Program-made: the position numbers and the translations under genes
Notes under the pieces: generated by a model
The model's input: only the letters and a program-made list of their open reading frames with translations
Databases searched by the model: none
Told to the model about the DNA's origin: nothing
Shown: piece after piece, positions 1 through 8,784 of the stretch
How positions within the stretch are numbered: the first letter of the stretch is position 1
How the letters are laid out: every line of letters starts with the position of its first letter
NCBI GenBank assembly: GCA_022826885.1
Contig: JAJDUB010000034.1
Span: forward strand, 51,920-115,919
From: Gammaproteobacteria bacterium
GTDB taxonomy: Bacteria > Pseudomonadota > Gammaproteobacteria > Eutrophobiales > Eutrophobiaceae
Length of the DNA: 64,000 nt
Reading direction: 5' to 3'

Positions 1-1
1 C

Positions 2-1516
2 TGTGAATCGTTTATCACGCGCTTTCCCGGCGGTTTTGTACCCCGTTTCGGCGGCACCATGGAAGACTACAGCGCAGCCTTCGGGGTGCGTGGAGAGCTG
101 CCCGGCGACTGGCACGTGGATGTGAGTGGTGTTTACGGGCGCCACAAGGCGTCGTACTTCATGCGCCATACGATTAATCCGCAATTGTTGGCCAAGCCGG
201 ATATCTCGGCAGCCAATATCCCCATCGAGTATGTGCCGGGAGCCTACACGGAGACGGATTATTCCATTAACCTCGATGTGACAAAACTCCTGGACCTGCC
301 GCTGTTCGCTTCGCCGGTGAACGTGGCTTTTGGTGTGGAACATCGCCAGGAGGAGTTCAAGGTGACCCCGGGCGGCGAGAATTCCTGGTTCATCGACGAC
401 CGCCCCGGCGGTTTGGCAGAGCAGGGCTTCGGCATCGGCTCCAACGGCTTTACCGGGTTCAGCCCCCGTATTTCCGGCACCTGGTCGCGTAACAGCTACG
501 CCGGCTATATCGACGTCGAGGCCGAGTTGACGGACCGCATCGTACTGGGCGCCGCGGGACGCTATGAAGATCACAAGGGCGTCGGCGAGACCTGGGATTT
601 CAAGATCAGCGCCCGCGCCCAGGTGACGGACGCCCTGGCCTTGCGCGGCGCGGTGAGCACCGGCTTCCGGGCGCCGACAGTGGGCCAGGCCAACGTACAA
701 AACGTGACCACCGCGTTTACAGCCGGCATGCTGGCAGATGAAGCCACGCTGCCGCCCACTCACCCGGCCTCGGCCCTGGTGGGGGGCAGGGCGTTGACGC
801 CGGAGGAATCCACCAACTTTACTCTTGGCATGGTGTTCAACGTGGGCGATATGGACGTGACCATAGACTACTTCAATATAAAGGTGGAAGACCGCATCGC
901 CCGTAGCAGCAATAAAAATCTGACGGACGCGGACCGGCAGACCCTGTTGTCACAGGGTGTGGCGGATGCGCTCGCCTTCACGGGTGTACGTTTCTACGTC
1001 AATGATTTCGACACCACCACCCAGGGTATCGACATTGTCGCCACCCTGCCGTTTGAGATGGCCGGGGGCAACTCCAATCTCAGCTTTGCCGGCAACTGGA
1101 CCGAAACGGAAGTGGACCAGTGGAACCCGGATGTAATTGGCGACAAGAGGGTGACCCAGTTGGAGAAGAACCATCCAGAGTTCCGTTTCACCACTACGCT
1201 GAACCACACCCAGGGTCCCTGGAGCCTGCTGCTGCGGGGACGCTTCTACGATGGTTTCGTGGAGTTTACCACTGACAACTCAGCCGCCCTGTTGAACGCC
1301 GGGTCGCGCTGGTTGATGGATGCCGAACTGGGCTATTCACTCAACGACAACATCACCCTGGTGGCCGGCGCCGAGAACTTCACCGATACCACGCCCACCC
1401 ACCAGAGGAATAACGTCGGCTATCCGGGCGAGGTGTCCGGCATGACATACGCCGAGACCTCGCCGTACGGCTTTAACGGCGGGTTCTACTACTTCAGGGC
1501 GTTGTATAACTGGTAA
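2..1516 (+). CDS. TonB-dependent receptor, C-terminal part (5' end outside window)
   Basis: The frame is open from base 2, so the gene starts upstream and about 505 C-terminal residues are seen. The protein reads as an outer-membrane beta-barrel: alternating hydrophobic and polar strands, conserved receptor stretches such as LRGAVSTGFRAPTVGQ and a VAGAENFTDTTP segment near the end, and a terminal aromatic residue (YNW) typical of barrel insertion signals. The family imports scarce ligands (siderophores, glycans, cobalamin) using TonB energy; a tonB gene lies at 16.6-17.6 kb. The plug domain and TonB box are off the window, so the substrate cannot be inferred. A palindromic hairpin with a T-run follows the stop. 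Confidence 0.85.
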   Translation, partial: CESFITRFPGGFVPRFGGTMEDYSAAFGVRGELPGDWHVDVSGVYGRHKASYFMRHTINPQLLAKPDISAANIPIEYVPGAYTETDYSINLDVTKLLDLPLFASPVNVAFGVEHRQEEFKVTPGGENSWFIDDRPGGLAEQGFGIGSNGFTGFSPRISGTWSRNSYAGYIDVEAELTDRIVLGAAGRYEDHKGVGETWDFKISARAQVTDALALRGAVSTGFRAPTVGQANVQNVTTAFTAGMLADEATLPPTHPASALVGGRALTPEESTNFTLGMVFNVGDMDVTIDYFNIKVEDRIARSSNKNLTDADRQTLLSQGVADALAFTGVRFYVNDFDTTTQGIDIVATLPFEMAGGNSNLSFAGNWTETEVDQWNPDVIGDKRVTQLEKNHPEFRFTTTLNHTQGPWSLLLRGRFYDGFVEFTTDNSAALLNAGSRWLMDAELGYSLNDNITLVAGAENFTDTTPTHQRNNVGYPGEVSGMTYAETSPYGFNGGFYYFRALYNW

Positions 1517-1545
1517 GGGGGCAATATCAGCAGTTGAAACAATCG

Positions 1546-1565
1546 GGACGGAGTTAAATCCGTCC
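1546..1565. repeat. Short palindrome after the TonB receptor gene
   Basis: GGACGGA and TCCGTCC arms separated by six bases. It resembles the arms of the 25-bp palindrome family found 18 bases further on and may be a shortened member. No T-run follows, so it is a poor terminator by itself. Confidence 0.5.
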
Positions 1566-1582
1566 GCTTGGGCAACATGCGA

Positions 1583-1607
1583 GGGGACAGACCTCAGGTC
1601 TGTCCCC
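1583..1607. terminator. 25-bp perfect palindrome, probable bidirectional terminator
   Basis: Arms GGGGACAGACCT and the exact complement around a single C, followed by TTTTT. It lies between the convergent TonB receptor gene and yaaA, so it can terminate the plus-strand transcript. It is one of four copies of the same palindrome family in the window (others at 10759, 28543 and 48835). Confidence 0.65.
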
Positions 1608-1614
1608 TTTTTCG

Positions 1615-2391
1615 TCAGGCTTTGCTGCTACGGGTAAAAACCGGGCTGTCGGTGTCTGACAAGGTGTCGTTGTAGCGGTAACCCTCCAGGTCAAACCCCC
1701 TGAGGTCGTCCGGTTCCGCCAGCCGGTTGCGGATGATGTAACGGCTCATCAGGCCACGCGCCTTTTTGGCTGTAAACGAGATGAATTTGTAATCCCCGTT
1801 GCGCGCTTCCTTGAAGGTCGGGGTAACGATGCGAGCGTTTAGACTTTCCGGCTGCACGGATTTGAAATACTCGTTCGACGCCAGGTTGACCAGTACCGGG
1901 CTGTCCTGTCCGGCGAGCTCATCGTTGAGGATCTTGTTTATCCGGTCGTCCCAGAAGTCATACAGGTCCTTGCCCCGGCGGTTTTTCAGTTTTGTGCCCA
2001 TTTCCAGCCGGTAGGGCTGCATCAGGTCAAGCGGTTTCAGGACGCCGTACAGGCCGGAGAGTATCCGCAGGTGTGCCTGGGCAAACTGCAAATCGTCCAC
2101 GTCCAGGTTGTCCGCGTCCAGCCCGGCGTATACGTCGCCCTTGAACGCCAGGACGGACTGCTTGGCATTGTCGGCGGTAAACGGCAGTGACCAGTTGTGA
2201 TAGCGATTCGAGTTCAGGTCGGCCAGCTTCGGGCTGATGCCCATCAAATCACCCAGCCGGTAGGGCTCGTATGAGCGAAGCTCATCGATTAACTCCGCCG
2301 AGTCGTCCAGAAAATCAGGGATGGTAAACGTCGGTACCTTGGGCGGGGTCTCGAAATCCAGTGTTTTCGCAGGTGAGATTACGATCAGCAT
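1615..2391 (-). CDS. yaaA: Peroxide stress response protein YaaA
   Basis: A 258-residue protein of the YaaA/DUF328 family, matching the usual length. Family hallmarks are present: the N-terminal MLIVISPAKTLDF, the central LSGLYGVLKPLDLMQPYRLEMGT, and NLASNEYFK. In E. coli YaaA is induced by OxyR and limits free iron and DNA damage during peroxide stress; the biochemical activity is not settled, although DNA binding has been reported. The gene is cytosolic and stands alone between convergent and co-directional neighbours. No OxyR site was identified. Confidence 0.93.
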   Translation of the reverse strand: MLIVISPAKTLDFETPPKVPTFTIPDFLDDSAELIDELRSYEPYRLGDLMGISPKLADLNSNRYHNWSLPFTADNAKQSVLAFKGDVYAGLDADNLDVDDLQFAQAHLRILSGLYGVLKPLDLMQPYRLEMGTKLKNRRGKDLYDFWDDRINKILNDELAGQDSPVLVNLASNEYFKSVQPESLNARIVTPTFKEARNGDYKFISFTAKKARGLMSRYIIRNRLAEPDDLRGFDLEGYRYNDTLSDTDSPVFTRSSKA

Positions 2392-2413
2392 GGCGCCGGG
2401 TTCGGGTGTGGAA

Positions 2414-2581
2414 CTACTTGATCTTCCCTTCCTTGTAGATCACGTGCTTGCGGATGACGGGGTCGAATTTCATGATCTCCATCTTGTCCGGCGTGTTCCG
2501 CTTGTTTTTTGTGGTGGTGTAGAAATGCCCTGTGCCGGCGGATGAAACCAGGCGAATTTTATCGCGTGCGCTGTTGGCCAT
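2414..2581 (-). CDS. rpmG: 50S ribosomal protein L33
   Basis: A 55-codon gene starting [21 protein letters not shown] and ending EGKIK. Length and sequence match proteobacterial L33. It has no cysteines, so it is the zinc-independent form. It lies 16 bp downstream of rpmB on the same strand, the usual rpmB-rpmG operon order; it is basic throughout, as expected for an rRNA-binding protein of the large subunit. Confidence 0.96.
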   Translation of the reverse strand: MANSARDKIRLVSSAGTGHFYTTTKNKRNTPDKMEIMKFDPVIRKHVIYKEGKIK

Positions 2582-2597
2582 GTTTGTCTCCCGTTTC

Positions 2598-2834
2598 CTA
2601 TACTTTTATGCCACGCGCCCGGACATCGGTCAGCACCTGGTCGATACCCAGCTTGTCGATGATGCGCAACCCCTTGCTGCTGACCCGAAGTTTCACCCAG
2701 CGGTTTTCACTCTCCACCCAGAACCTGCGCTCGTGCAGGTTGGGCAGGAAGCGCCGCTTGCTTTTATTGTTGGCGTGGGAAACGTTATTCCCCGACATGG
2801 GTTTCTTTCCGGTTACCTGGCAGACCCGTGACAT
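2598..2834 (-). CDS. rpmB: 50S ribosomal protein L28
   Basis: A 78-residue protein, [33 protein letters not shown] and on, which is the standard L28 signature and length. It is the first gene of the rpmB-rpmG operon. The order radC, rpmB, rpmG on one strand with coaBC divergent upstream is the arrangement found in E. coli and many other Gammaproteobacteria. Confidence 0.97.
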   Translation of the reverse strand: MSRVCQVTGKKPMSGNNVSHANNKSKRRFLPNLHERRFWVESENRWVKLRVSSKGLRIIDKLGIDQVLTDVRARGIKV

Positions 2835-2929
2835 GGCAGTGTTCTCTTGGTTCTACAAAAGGACGCGGATTATACACTGTCAGGAAATGTGTGACAAGGA
2901 CCGCTGTTGCACTCTCCTTGCTTTAACGG

Positions 2930-3604
2930 TCACATCAGACCTCGTTCGGCCATCGACGTCACCAGTTTGTCGCCGACTACCAGGTGATCTAATACGCGCA
3001 CGTCCAGCAGGGCCAGGGCCTGGGTCAGCTTGATCGTGATCTGCCGGTCGGCCTGGCTCGGTTCGGCTATTCCCGAAGGGTGGTTGTGGGCAAAGATAAT
3101 GGCGGCAGCGTTCAACTCAAGACAGCGTTTCACCACTTCGCGCGGATAGACGCTGGCGCCATCAATGGTCCCGGTGAACAGGATTTCACTGTTGATGATG
3201 CGGTGCCGGTTGTCCAGGAACAGGCAGGCGAATACTTCATGGGGATAGCGGCACAACCAGGCTTTGACGTAGGTTTTGGTCTTGTCGGGATTGCTCAGTG
3301 CCGGCCTGGCGCGCACCTCTGCCTCAAGAAAGCGCCGGCCCAGTTCCAGGGCGGCCTGCAGCAACACCCATTTGGCTTCACCCAGCCCCTTGGTTTTCAT
3401 GAGGGTCTTGCGGTCCTGTTCCAGCAGCGGGCGCAGCCCCTGGGCCCCGGCCAGCATGTCCCTGGCCATGTCCACGGCGCTGTGACCGCTGTAACCGGAG
3501 CCGAGGAAGAGGGCGATCAGTTCCGCATCGGACAGGCTGTGCGGGCCGTTGTTCAGCAGTTTGAAACGGGGTTGCTCGGTTTGCGGCCAGTGGCGGATTG
3601 CCAT
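2930..3604 (-). CDS. radC: RadC/JAB-domain protein
   Basis: A 224-residue protein with an N-terminal helix-hairpin-helix-like region (LSDAELIALFLGSG, then LMKTKGLGEAK) and a C-terminal JAMM/MPN+ metalloprotease-like motif HNHPSG with a following Asp (SQADRQ). The frame could begin at 3676, but the start MAIRHWPQ at 3604 is preferred: a strong AAGGAGG lies six bases upstream and the length then matches E. coli RadC (222). The historical DNA-repair role of RadC is doubtful and its true activity is not established. Confidence 0.93.
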   Translation of the reverse strand: MAIRHWPQTEQPRFKLLNNGPHSLSDAELIALFLGSGYSGHSAVDMARDMLAGAQGLRPLLEQDRKTLMKTKGLGEAKWVLLQAALELGRRFLEAEVRARPALSNPDKTKTYVKAWLCRYPHEVFACLFLDNRHRIINSEILFTGTIDGASVYPREVVKRCLELNAAAIIFAHNHPSGIAEPSQADRQITIKLTQALALLDVRVLDHLVVGDKLVTSMAERGLM

Positions 3605-3757
3605 GTTGAACCTCCTTGTTCGGTAGATAGGGGTAAGATGTAAGTAAAGCATACAGGAATGTGCTCCCAGTGACAATACTAAAACCCATAATCAATATCA
3701 TTACCTGAAATCCCTGGAAAATATGCGTTTGCATCGAATATCGGCTAAACTTGCGCC

Positions 3758-4999
3758 ATGCAATCATTGAGTGACAAACGCATCCTGCTTGGTATTACCG
3801 GGGGCATCGCCGCATACAAGAGCGCGGAACTGACCCGGCGTTTGCGCGATCACGGCGCCGAGGTCAGGGTGGTCATGACCCCGGCGGCAACCGAATTCAT
3901 TGCGCCGCTGACCCTGCAGGCACTGTCGGGAAACCCGGTGCATACCGATCTTCTGGACCATGAAGCCGAAGCCGCCATGGGCCATATCGAACTCGCCCGC
4001 TGGGCCGATGCGGTCGTCGTCGCGCCGGCCACGGCGAACTTTATCGCGCGCCTGAGCAACGGCCTGGCTGACGACCTGTTATCGACCCTGTGCCTGGCGA
4101 CCGCCGCGCCGCTGCTGATTGCGCCGGCAATGAACCGGCAGATGTGGCAGAACCCGGCTACGCAGGAGAACATTGCCCGGCTGCAGGCTAGGGGAGTCAC
4201 CCTGCTCGGCCCCGCCAGTGGAGCACAGGCATGTGGAGAGATGGGCCCGGGTCGCCTGCTCGAACCCGAGGAACTCGCTCAGGCGATTATTTCAGCCGGC
4301 AGGACAAACCAGCTTGCCGGGGTCAGCGTGCTGGTCAGCGCCGGGCCGACCCGGGAATTTATCGACCCGGTGCGTTACCTCAGCAACCGCAGCTCGGGCC
4401 GGATGGGTTATGCCGTGGCCCGCGCGGCCGAAGAGGCCGGCGCCGCGGTCACCTTGGTGTCCGGTCCCGTTTCCCTGGCGGCGCCGGCGCGGGTGAAGGT
4501 CGTAGAGGTGGTTTCCGCGGGGCAAATGCATGACGAAGTCCTTGCCGCGGCGCCGGCCACCGATATATTCGTTTCGTCCGCGGCGGTGGCGGATTACCGA
4601 ACCGGCAATGCGGCAGGGCAGAAGATGAAAAAGAAAGATGCCGACCTGCTGCTGCGCCTGGAGAAGACGCCGGACATCCTGGCGGAAGTCGCCGCGCTGG
4701 ACAGACCGCCGTTCACCGTCGGATTTGCCGCGGAGACGGAAAACCTCCATGACAATGCAAAGAAGAAACTGAAGAGTAAAAACCTGGACATGATCGCGGC
4801 GAACCGGGTAGGAAACGGCCTGGGCTTTGACCGTGAGGAAAATGCATTGGAAGTTTTCTGGACGGGCGGATCAGAATCGCTGGCAACGGCGCCGAAGGAA
4901 AAACTGGCCCGGCAACTGGTGGAAATCATCATCGCGCGTTACCGCGAAAAATCTTTGGAGCAGCAGCACAGGACCAGGGTAAAAGACGTTCAGGATTGA
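3758..4999 (+). CDS. coaBC: Bifunctional phosphopantothenoylcysteine decarboxylase/phosphopantothenate-cysteine ligase
   Basis: Two steps of coenzyme A synthesis in one 413-residue protein. Residues 1 to about 185 are the FMN-dependent decarboxylase CoaC: GGIAAYK at the start, HIELARWADAVVVAPATAN, PAMNRQMW, and the substrate-loop cysteine in QACGEMGPG. The rest is the CTP-dependent ligase CoaB: SAGPTREFIDPVRYLSNRSSG and a KKK-containing KMKKKD segment. It is divergent from radC and 7 bp from the downstream phosphomannomutase. The usual neighbour dut is missing here. A GGCCNNNNNGGCC site lies inside the gene at 4426-4438. Confidence 0.97.
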   Translation: MQSLSDKRILLGITGGIAAYKSAELTRRLRDHGAEVRVVMTPAATEFIAPLTLQALSGNPVHTDLLDHEAEAAMGHIELARWADAVVVAPATANFIARLSNGLADDLLSTLCLATAAPLLIAPAMNRQMWQNPATQENIARLQARGVTLLGPASGAQACGEMGPGRLLEPEELAQAIISAGRTNQLAGVSVLVSAGPTREFIDPVRYLSNRSSGRMGYAVARAAEEAGAAVTLVSGPVSLAAPARVKVVEVVSAGQMHDEVLAAAPATDIFVSSAAVADYRTGNAAGQKMKKKDADLLLRLEKTPDILAEVAALDRPPFTVGFAAETENLHDNAKKKLKSKNLDMIAANRVGNGLGFDREENALEVFWTGGSESLATAPKEKLARQLVEIIIARYREKSLEQQHRTRVKDVQD

Positions 5000-5006
5000 C
5001 CATCAA

Positions 5007-6401
5007 GTGACTGACACTACAATTCCCGCGTCCATCTTCCGCGCCTACGATATACGGGGAATAGTGGGCCGGACATTAACCGCCGATATTGCCCGCTTGA
5101 TCGGCCTCGGTATCGGCGCCGAGGCCGCCGCGAGGGGCGAACAGGAGATTGTCGTGGGGCGTGACGGCAGGGACTCCAGTCCGGAATTGTCGGGCGCCTT
5201 GATTGCCGGCCTGAGGTCAAGCGGCCGTGATGTTGTGGATATCGGCATCGTCCCGACGCCGCTGTTGTATTTTGCTACCCACTGGTTGCCTGCCGACAGC
5301 GGCGTGATGGTGACCGGCAGCCATAACGGCCCTGAATATAACGGCATGAAGCTGATCATTGCCGGAAAGACCCTGCACGGGGAAGACCTTCAGGCAATTT
5401 ACCGGCGCATCGTTGCGGGTGATTTCACCCGCGGCCGGGGGAAGCTGTCGTCATCCGACGTCAAGAACGATTACGTCGCCCGGGTAGCCGGCGATATATC
5501 AACAGCCGCACGCGGCGCGGCGCTGAAGATAATCATCGACTGTGGCAACGGCGTGGCCGGCGTAATTGCCCCGCAACTCTTTCGCGCCCTCGGGCATGAA
5601 GTGGAAGAGATGTACTGCGAGGTGGACGGCGCATTTCCCAACCATCATCCCGACCCCAGCCAGCCGGAAAACCTGGAGGCGCTGATCGCGCGGGTGACAA
5701 CTCAGGGGGCCGATATCGGGCTGGCTTTTGATGGTGACGGCGACCGGCTTGGAGTCGTTGACAGCGCCGGGCATATTATCTGGCCGGACCGGCAATTGAT
5801 GGTGCTTGCAAAAGACGTGCTGTCCCGTAACAGGGGCGCCGGCATCATCTATGACGTGAAGTGTTCGCGCTACCTGAAGACCGTGATCGAGGCAAACGGC
5901 GGCGTGCCGCTGATGTGGAAGACCGGGCACTCCCTCATCAAGAGCAAAATGGAGGAAATGCAGGCCCCTCTCGCCGGGGAACTGAGCGGTCATATCTTTT
6001 TCAAGGAGCGCTGGTACGGGTTCGACGACGCCATTTATGCCGGCGCGCGGCTGCTGGAGATCCTGGTGCGCAGCGGGCGCAGTTCGGAAGCCCTGTTTGC
6101 CGATATGCCGGAGGGTGTTTCAACGCCTGAACTGCGGGTTGAATTGCCGGAGGCTTCCCACCAGACCTGTATGCAAAGACTGCGGGACAGCGCTGATTTC
6201 CCCGGCGCGGAGATCATCGATACGGATGGCGTGAGGGTGGAATTCCCGGACGGCTGGGGCCTGGTGCGGGCGTCCAATACTTCCCCGGTGCTCACCCTGC
6301 GCTTTGAAGCCGACAATCGGGCGGCCCTGGAAACAGTACAGCAACGCTTCCGCGGGTGGTTGCAGGCGGCGGCAGATGCTGCCATGCCGTTACCTTTCTA
6401 G
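5007..6401 (+). CDS. algC: Phosphomannomutase/phosphoglucomutase
   Basis: A 464-residue alpha-D-phosphohexomutase that interconverts 6-phospho- and 1-phospho-mannose or glucose for sugar-nucleotide, LPS and exopolysaccharide synthesis. All four family motifs are seen: FRAYDIRG at the N-terminus, the phosphoserine loop TGSHNGPEYNG, the metal loop DGDGDRLG, the sugar loop GELSGHIFF, and the phosphate-binding RASNTSP near the end. The start is a GTG. In Pseudomonas, algC also follows coaBC (with dut between). Its last 4 bp overlap the convergent pyrE. Confidence 0.94.
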   Translation: MTDTTIPASIFRAYDIRGIVGRTLTADIARLIGLGIGAEAAARGEQEIVVGRDGRDSSPELSGALIAGLRSSGRDVVDIGIVPTPLLYFATHWLPADSGVMVTGSHNGPEYNGMKLIIAGKTLHGEDLQAIYRRIVAGDFTRGRGKLSSSDVKNDYVARVAGDISTAARGAALKIIIDCGNGVAGVIAPQLFRALGHEVEEMYCEVDGAFPNHHPDPSQPENLEALIARVTTQGADIGLAFDGDGDRLGVVDSAGHIIWPDRQLMVLAKDVLSRNRGAGIIYDVKCSRYLKTVIEANGGVPLMWKTGHSLIKSKMEEMQAPLAGELSGHIFFKERWYGFDDAIYAGARLLEILVRSGRSSEALFADMPEGVSTPELRVELPEASHQTCMQRLRDSADFPGAEIIDTDGVRVEFPDGWGLVRASNTSPVLTLRFEADNRAALETVQQRFRGWLQAAADAAMPLPF

Positions 6402-7075
6402 GGAAACTCCTGCTTAATCGGAGGTTCCTGTATCCCGTATGCCGTCCGGTATCGGGTAACCTTCTCAAGTTCCTTTGTATATTCCGGATGGCGTCGCAGA
6501 AATTCGATCAGGTCATCCAGGGTGATAATCGGGACGACCGGGATCCCGTAGCGCCGTTCTATCTCTTCGATAGCGGATGTTCCCGCATCATCCCGGCCCC
6601 GTTCCTGCCGGTCCAGGGCGATCACTACGGCCGCGGGCCGGGCGCCATGGCGTTGTATCAGGTCGATGGAATAATGGATAGACGTGCCCGCGGTTATCAC
6701 GTCGTCGATAATCAATACCGCGCCATGCAGGGGAGCGCCGGCAACCACACCGCCTTCGCCATGGTCCTTTTCCTCCTTGCGGTTGAAACTGTAGGGCAAA
6801 GAACGTCCCAGTTCACGTGAGTAGGCGATGGCAACCGTCGTTGCCAGCGGGATGCCCTTGTACGCCGGCCCGAACAACATGTCGAATTGCAGGCCGGCAT
6901 GTTCGATGGCCTGCATATAGAAGGTTCCCAGTTGCTCAATGCTGCTGCCGTCGTTAAACAGCCCGCTGTTGAAGAAATAAGGACTGGTGCGGCCGGATTT
7001 GAGCGTAAATTCGCCGAAATGCAGTACCTTGTTGCGGATAGCGAAGTCGATAAATTCGGCTTTATAGTCTCTCAC
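6398..7075 (-). CDS. pyrE: Orotate phosphoribosyltransferase
   Basis: A 225-residue enzyme converting orotate and PRPP to OMP in pyrimidine synthesis. The flexible catalytic loop KEEKDHGEGG and the PRPP-binding motif VLIIDDVITAGTS are present, as is the N-terminal FGEFTLKSGRTSPYFFNSG. The 3' end overlaps algC tail-to-tail by 4 bp. Other pyrimidine genes of the window (pyrR, pyrB, pyrC') lie some 8 kb away and are probably separately controlled. Confidence 0.97.
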   Translation of the reverse strand: MRDYKAEFIDFAIRNKVLHFGEFTLKSGRTSPYFFNSGLFNDGSSIEQLGTFYMQAIEHAGLQFDMLFGPAYKGIPLATTVAIAYSRELGRSLPYSFNRKEEKDHGEGGVVAGAPLHGAVLIIDDVITAGTSIHYSIDLIQRHGARPAAVVIALDRQERGRDDAGTSAIEEIERRYGIPVVPIITLDDLIEFLRRHPEYTKELEKVTRYRTAYGIQEPPIKQEFP

Positions 7076-7085
7076 AGGGGCACTA

Positions 7086-7931
7086 TCATGGACTTTGCGG
7101 GACAGGGCGCGGCTGTGCGGGCGCCGGCCCGCCGCGTTGTAATCTCGATTTGGTGCGCAGCATCAGGCAAACCAGGGGGGCATACCAGGGCTGTAACCGG
7201 GCAACACCACCCTTGAAGGAAGGCCGTTGAATGATGCGATCCCCCCAGTTGCGGATATTGGGATAATTCCGGAAGTCCACCGCGCCGACGCGCCGGTTCA
7301 TGAAATACGTAACGAACCAGGCAATGTCGGCGTAACTGAACTCATCTCCCACCAGCCATTGATGCAGGCCGAGTTCCTTTTCTATGTCGTCGTAGAAGGC
7401 AAACAGGTTGCGCTCGGCTTCCAGGACCCTGGTTTGGTCGAAACCCGAGAGAGTTTCCTTGTGAAAGGCAATCAGTTCCTCGTCTTCCTGCTTTTTCAGG
7501 TAATTTTCCATCATGCCGGGTTTCTTGGAAGCGCCCAGTACGGTGGAATACATGAAGGTCTTGACCACGCGGACATGATTTTCCGTCGCGGCATCCATCC
7601 AGTTATCCACCTCCCGGCGTTGTTCGGGGTCGGACGGATAGAGCGGGGGGTCAGGAAACTGCTCCTCGATGTAACGCAGGATGTCAATCGACTCGGTGAC
7701 GACCACGCCGTCGTGCACCAACGCGGGGACCAGACCCTTGGGGTTGATCCGGAAGTATTCGTCCGTGGTATTTTCCTGGGTGAACAGGTTTATCGCATGG
7801 GGTGTCCAGTCCTGCCCCTTCTCTTCCAGCGCGAGAGTAACGCGCTGGGCGCAATTCGACAGGAAGTAATGGTACACACGAAGACCTTTCATTGACCTGA
7901 TATCAGGGTCGGTGTTTTCGTAGACAGGCAT
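7086..7931 (-). CDS. Glutathione S-transferase family protein
   Basis: A 281-residue protein. Residues about 15-95 form the thioredoxin-fold domain: LRVYHYFLSNCAQRVTLALEEKG, INPKGLVPALVHDG, and VTESIDILRYIEEQFP, the cis-Pro and glutathione-binding patterns of the GST superfamily. The alpha-helical C-terminal domain contains FSYADIAWF. The length exceeds most bacterial GSTs because of about 30 extra residues rich in Pro and Arg at the C-terminus. Cytosolic; substrate unknown. It lies 10 bp upstream of pyrE on the same strand. Confidence 0.9.
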   Translation of the reverse strand: MPVYENTDPDIRSMKGLRVYHYFLSNCAQRVTLALEEKGQDWTPHAINLFTQENTTDEYFRINPKGLVPALVHDGVVVTESIDILRYIEEQFPDPPLYPSDPEQRREVDNWMDAATENHVRVVKTFMYSTVLGASKKPGMMENYLKKQEDEELIAFHKETLSGFDQTRVLEAERNLFAFYDDIEKELGLHQWLVGDEFSYADIAWFVTYFMNRRVGAVDFRNYPNIRNWGDRIIQRPSFKGGVARLQPWYAPLVCLMLRTKSRLQRGGPAPAQPRPVPQSP

Positions 7932-8001
7932 GGGTTATCCTCCGCGGATGCCAGGAAGATTCGATTGATTTTTGAGATTTTCCGGTCAGTATACCTCAGC
8001 C

Positions 8002-8769
8002 ATGAAGATTATCACATTAAATGCCAACGGTATCCGCTCGGCGGACAGAAAAGGATTTTTTGACTGGATGCCGGGACAAGGCGCCGATGTCGTCTGTTTA
8101 CAGGAAATAAAGGCGCAGACCGAACAACTGGACGACCGGGTTCTGCAACCGGACGGATATTTCGGGTATTTCAACAGCGCGCAGAAAAAAGGCTACAGCG
8201 GCGTTGCCCTGTATTCCCGGCAGGAACCGGATAGTGTCAGTGACCGGCTGGGCTGGGACACGGCGGACCTGGAAGGGCGCTTTATCCAGGCGGATTATCC
8301 CGGGGTCAGCATCGTGTCCCTGTACCTGCCGTCCGGCACCTCGGGTGAAGAACGGCAGACCATAAAGTATGACTTCATGGCGCGTTTCGAGCGGGTATTG
8401 GCGGACATCCTGCAGCAGGAAAAGGAATTCATCATCTGCGGCGACTGGAACATCGCCCACAGGCAAATCGACCTGAAAAACTGGCGCAGCAACCAGAAAA
8501 ACTCGGGTTTCCTGCCCGAGGAAAGGGCCTGGATGGACAAGGTGTTCGGTGAGATGGGACTGGTCGACGCATTTCGCGTGGTAAACCGGGAGGCCGAACA
8601 ATATACCTGGTGGTCGAACCGCGGCCAGTCGTGGGCAAAGAACGTGGGATGGCGTATCGACTACCAGGTGGTCACCCCGGGACTTGCGGACAGGGTCAGG
8701 GATGCCTCCATCTACAAGGAGCAGCGTTTTTCGGACCACGCCCCGCTGAGCATCGAATACGATATCTGA
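8002..8769 (+). CDS. Exonuclease III-family nuclease at the Crc position
   Basis: A 255-residue endonuclease/exonuclease/phosphatase-fold protein. An upstream in-frame ATG at 7972 exists, but MKIITLNANGIRSADRKG at 8002 aligns with family starts. Its position next to pyrE and the motif KNWR.NQ..SGFLPEERAWMDKVFGEMG make it the counterpart of Pseudomonas Crc. Crc has lost nuclease residues, whereas here the catalytic set is intact: Glu in LQEIK, Asp and Asn in GDWNIAH, and Asp-His in SDHAP. It is therefore more likely an active AP endonuclease/3'-exonuclease than a translational repressor. A second exonuclease III lies at 48.0-48.8 kb. Confidence 0.85.
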   Translation: MKIITLNANGIRSADRKGFFDWMPGQGADVVCLQEIKAQTEQLDDRVLQPDGYFGYFNSAQKKGYSGVALYSRQEPDSVSDRLGWDTADLEGRFIQADYPGVSIVSLYLPSGTSGEERQTIKYDFMARFERVLADILQQEKEFIICGDWNIAHRQIDLKNWRSNQKNSGFLPEERAWMDKVFGEMGLVDAFRVVNREAEQYTWWSNRGQSWAKNVGWRIDYQVVTPGLADRVRDASIYKEQRFSDHAPLSIEYDI

Positions 8770-8784
8770 TCGGGATACTTGGGG

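Noticed and set aside
4292..4750. Antisense and shifted frames inside coaBC and other high-GC genes
   Set aside because: They overlap well-supported genes, have Arg/Pro/Gly-rich compositions and lack ribosome sites.
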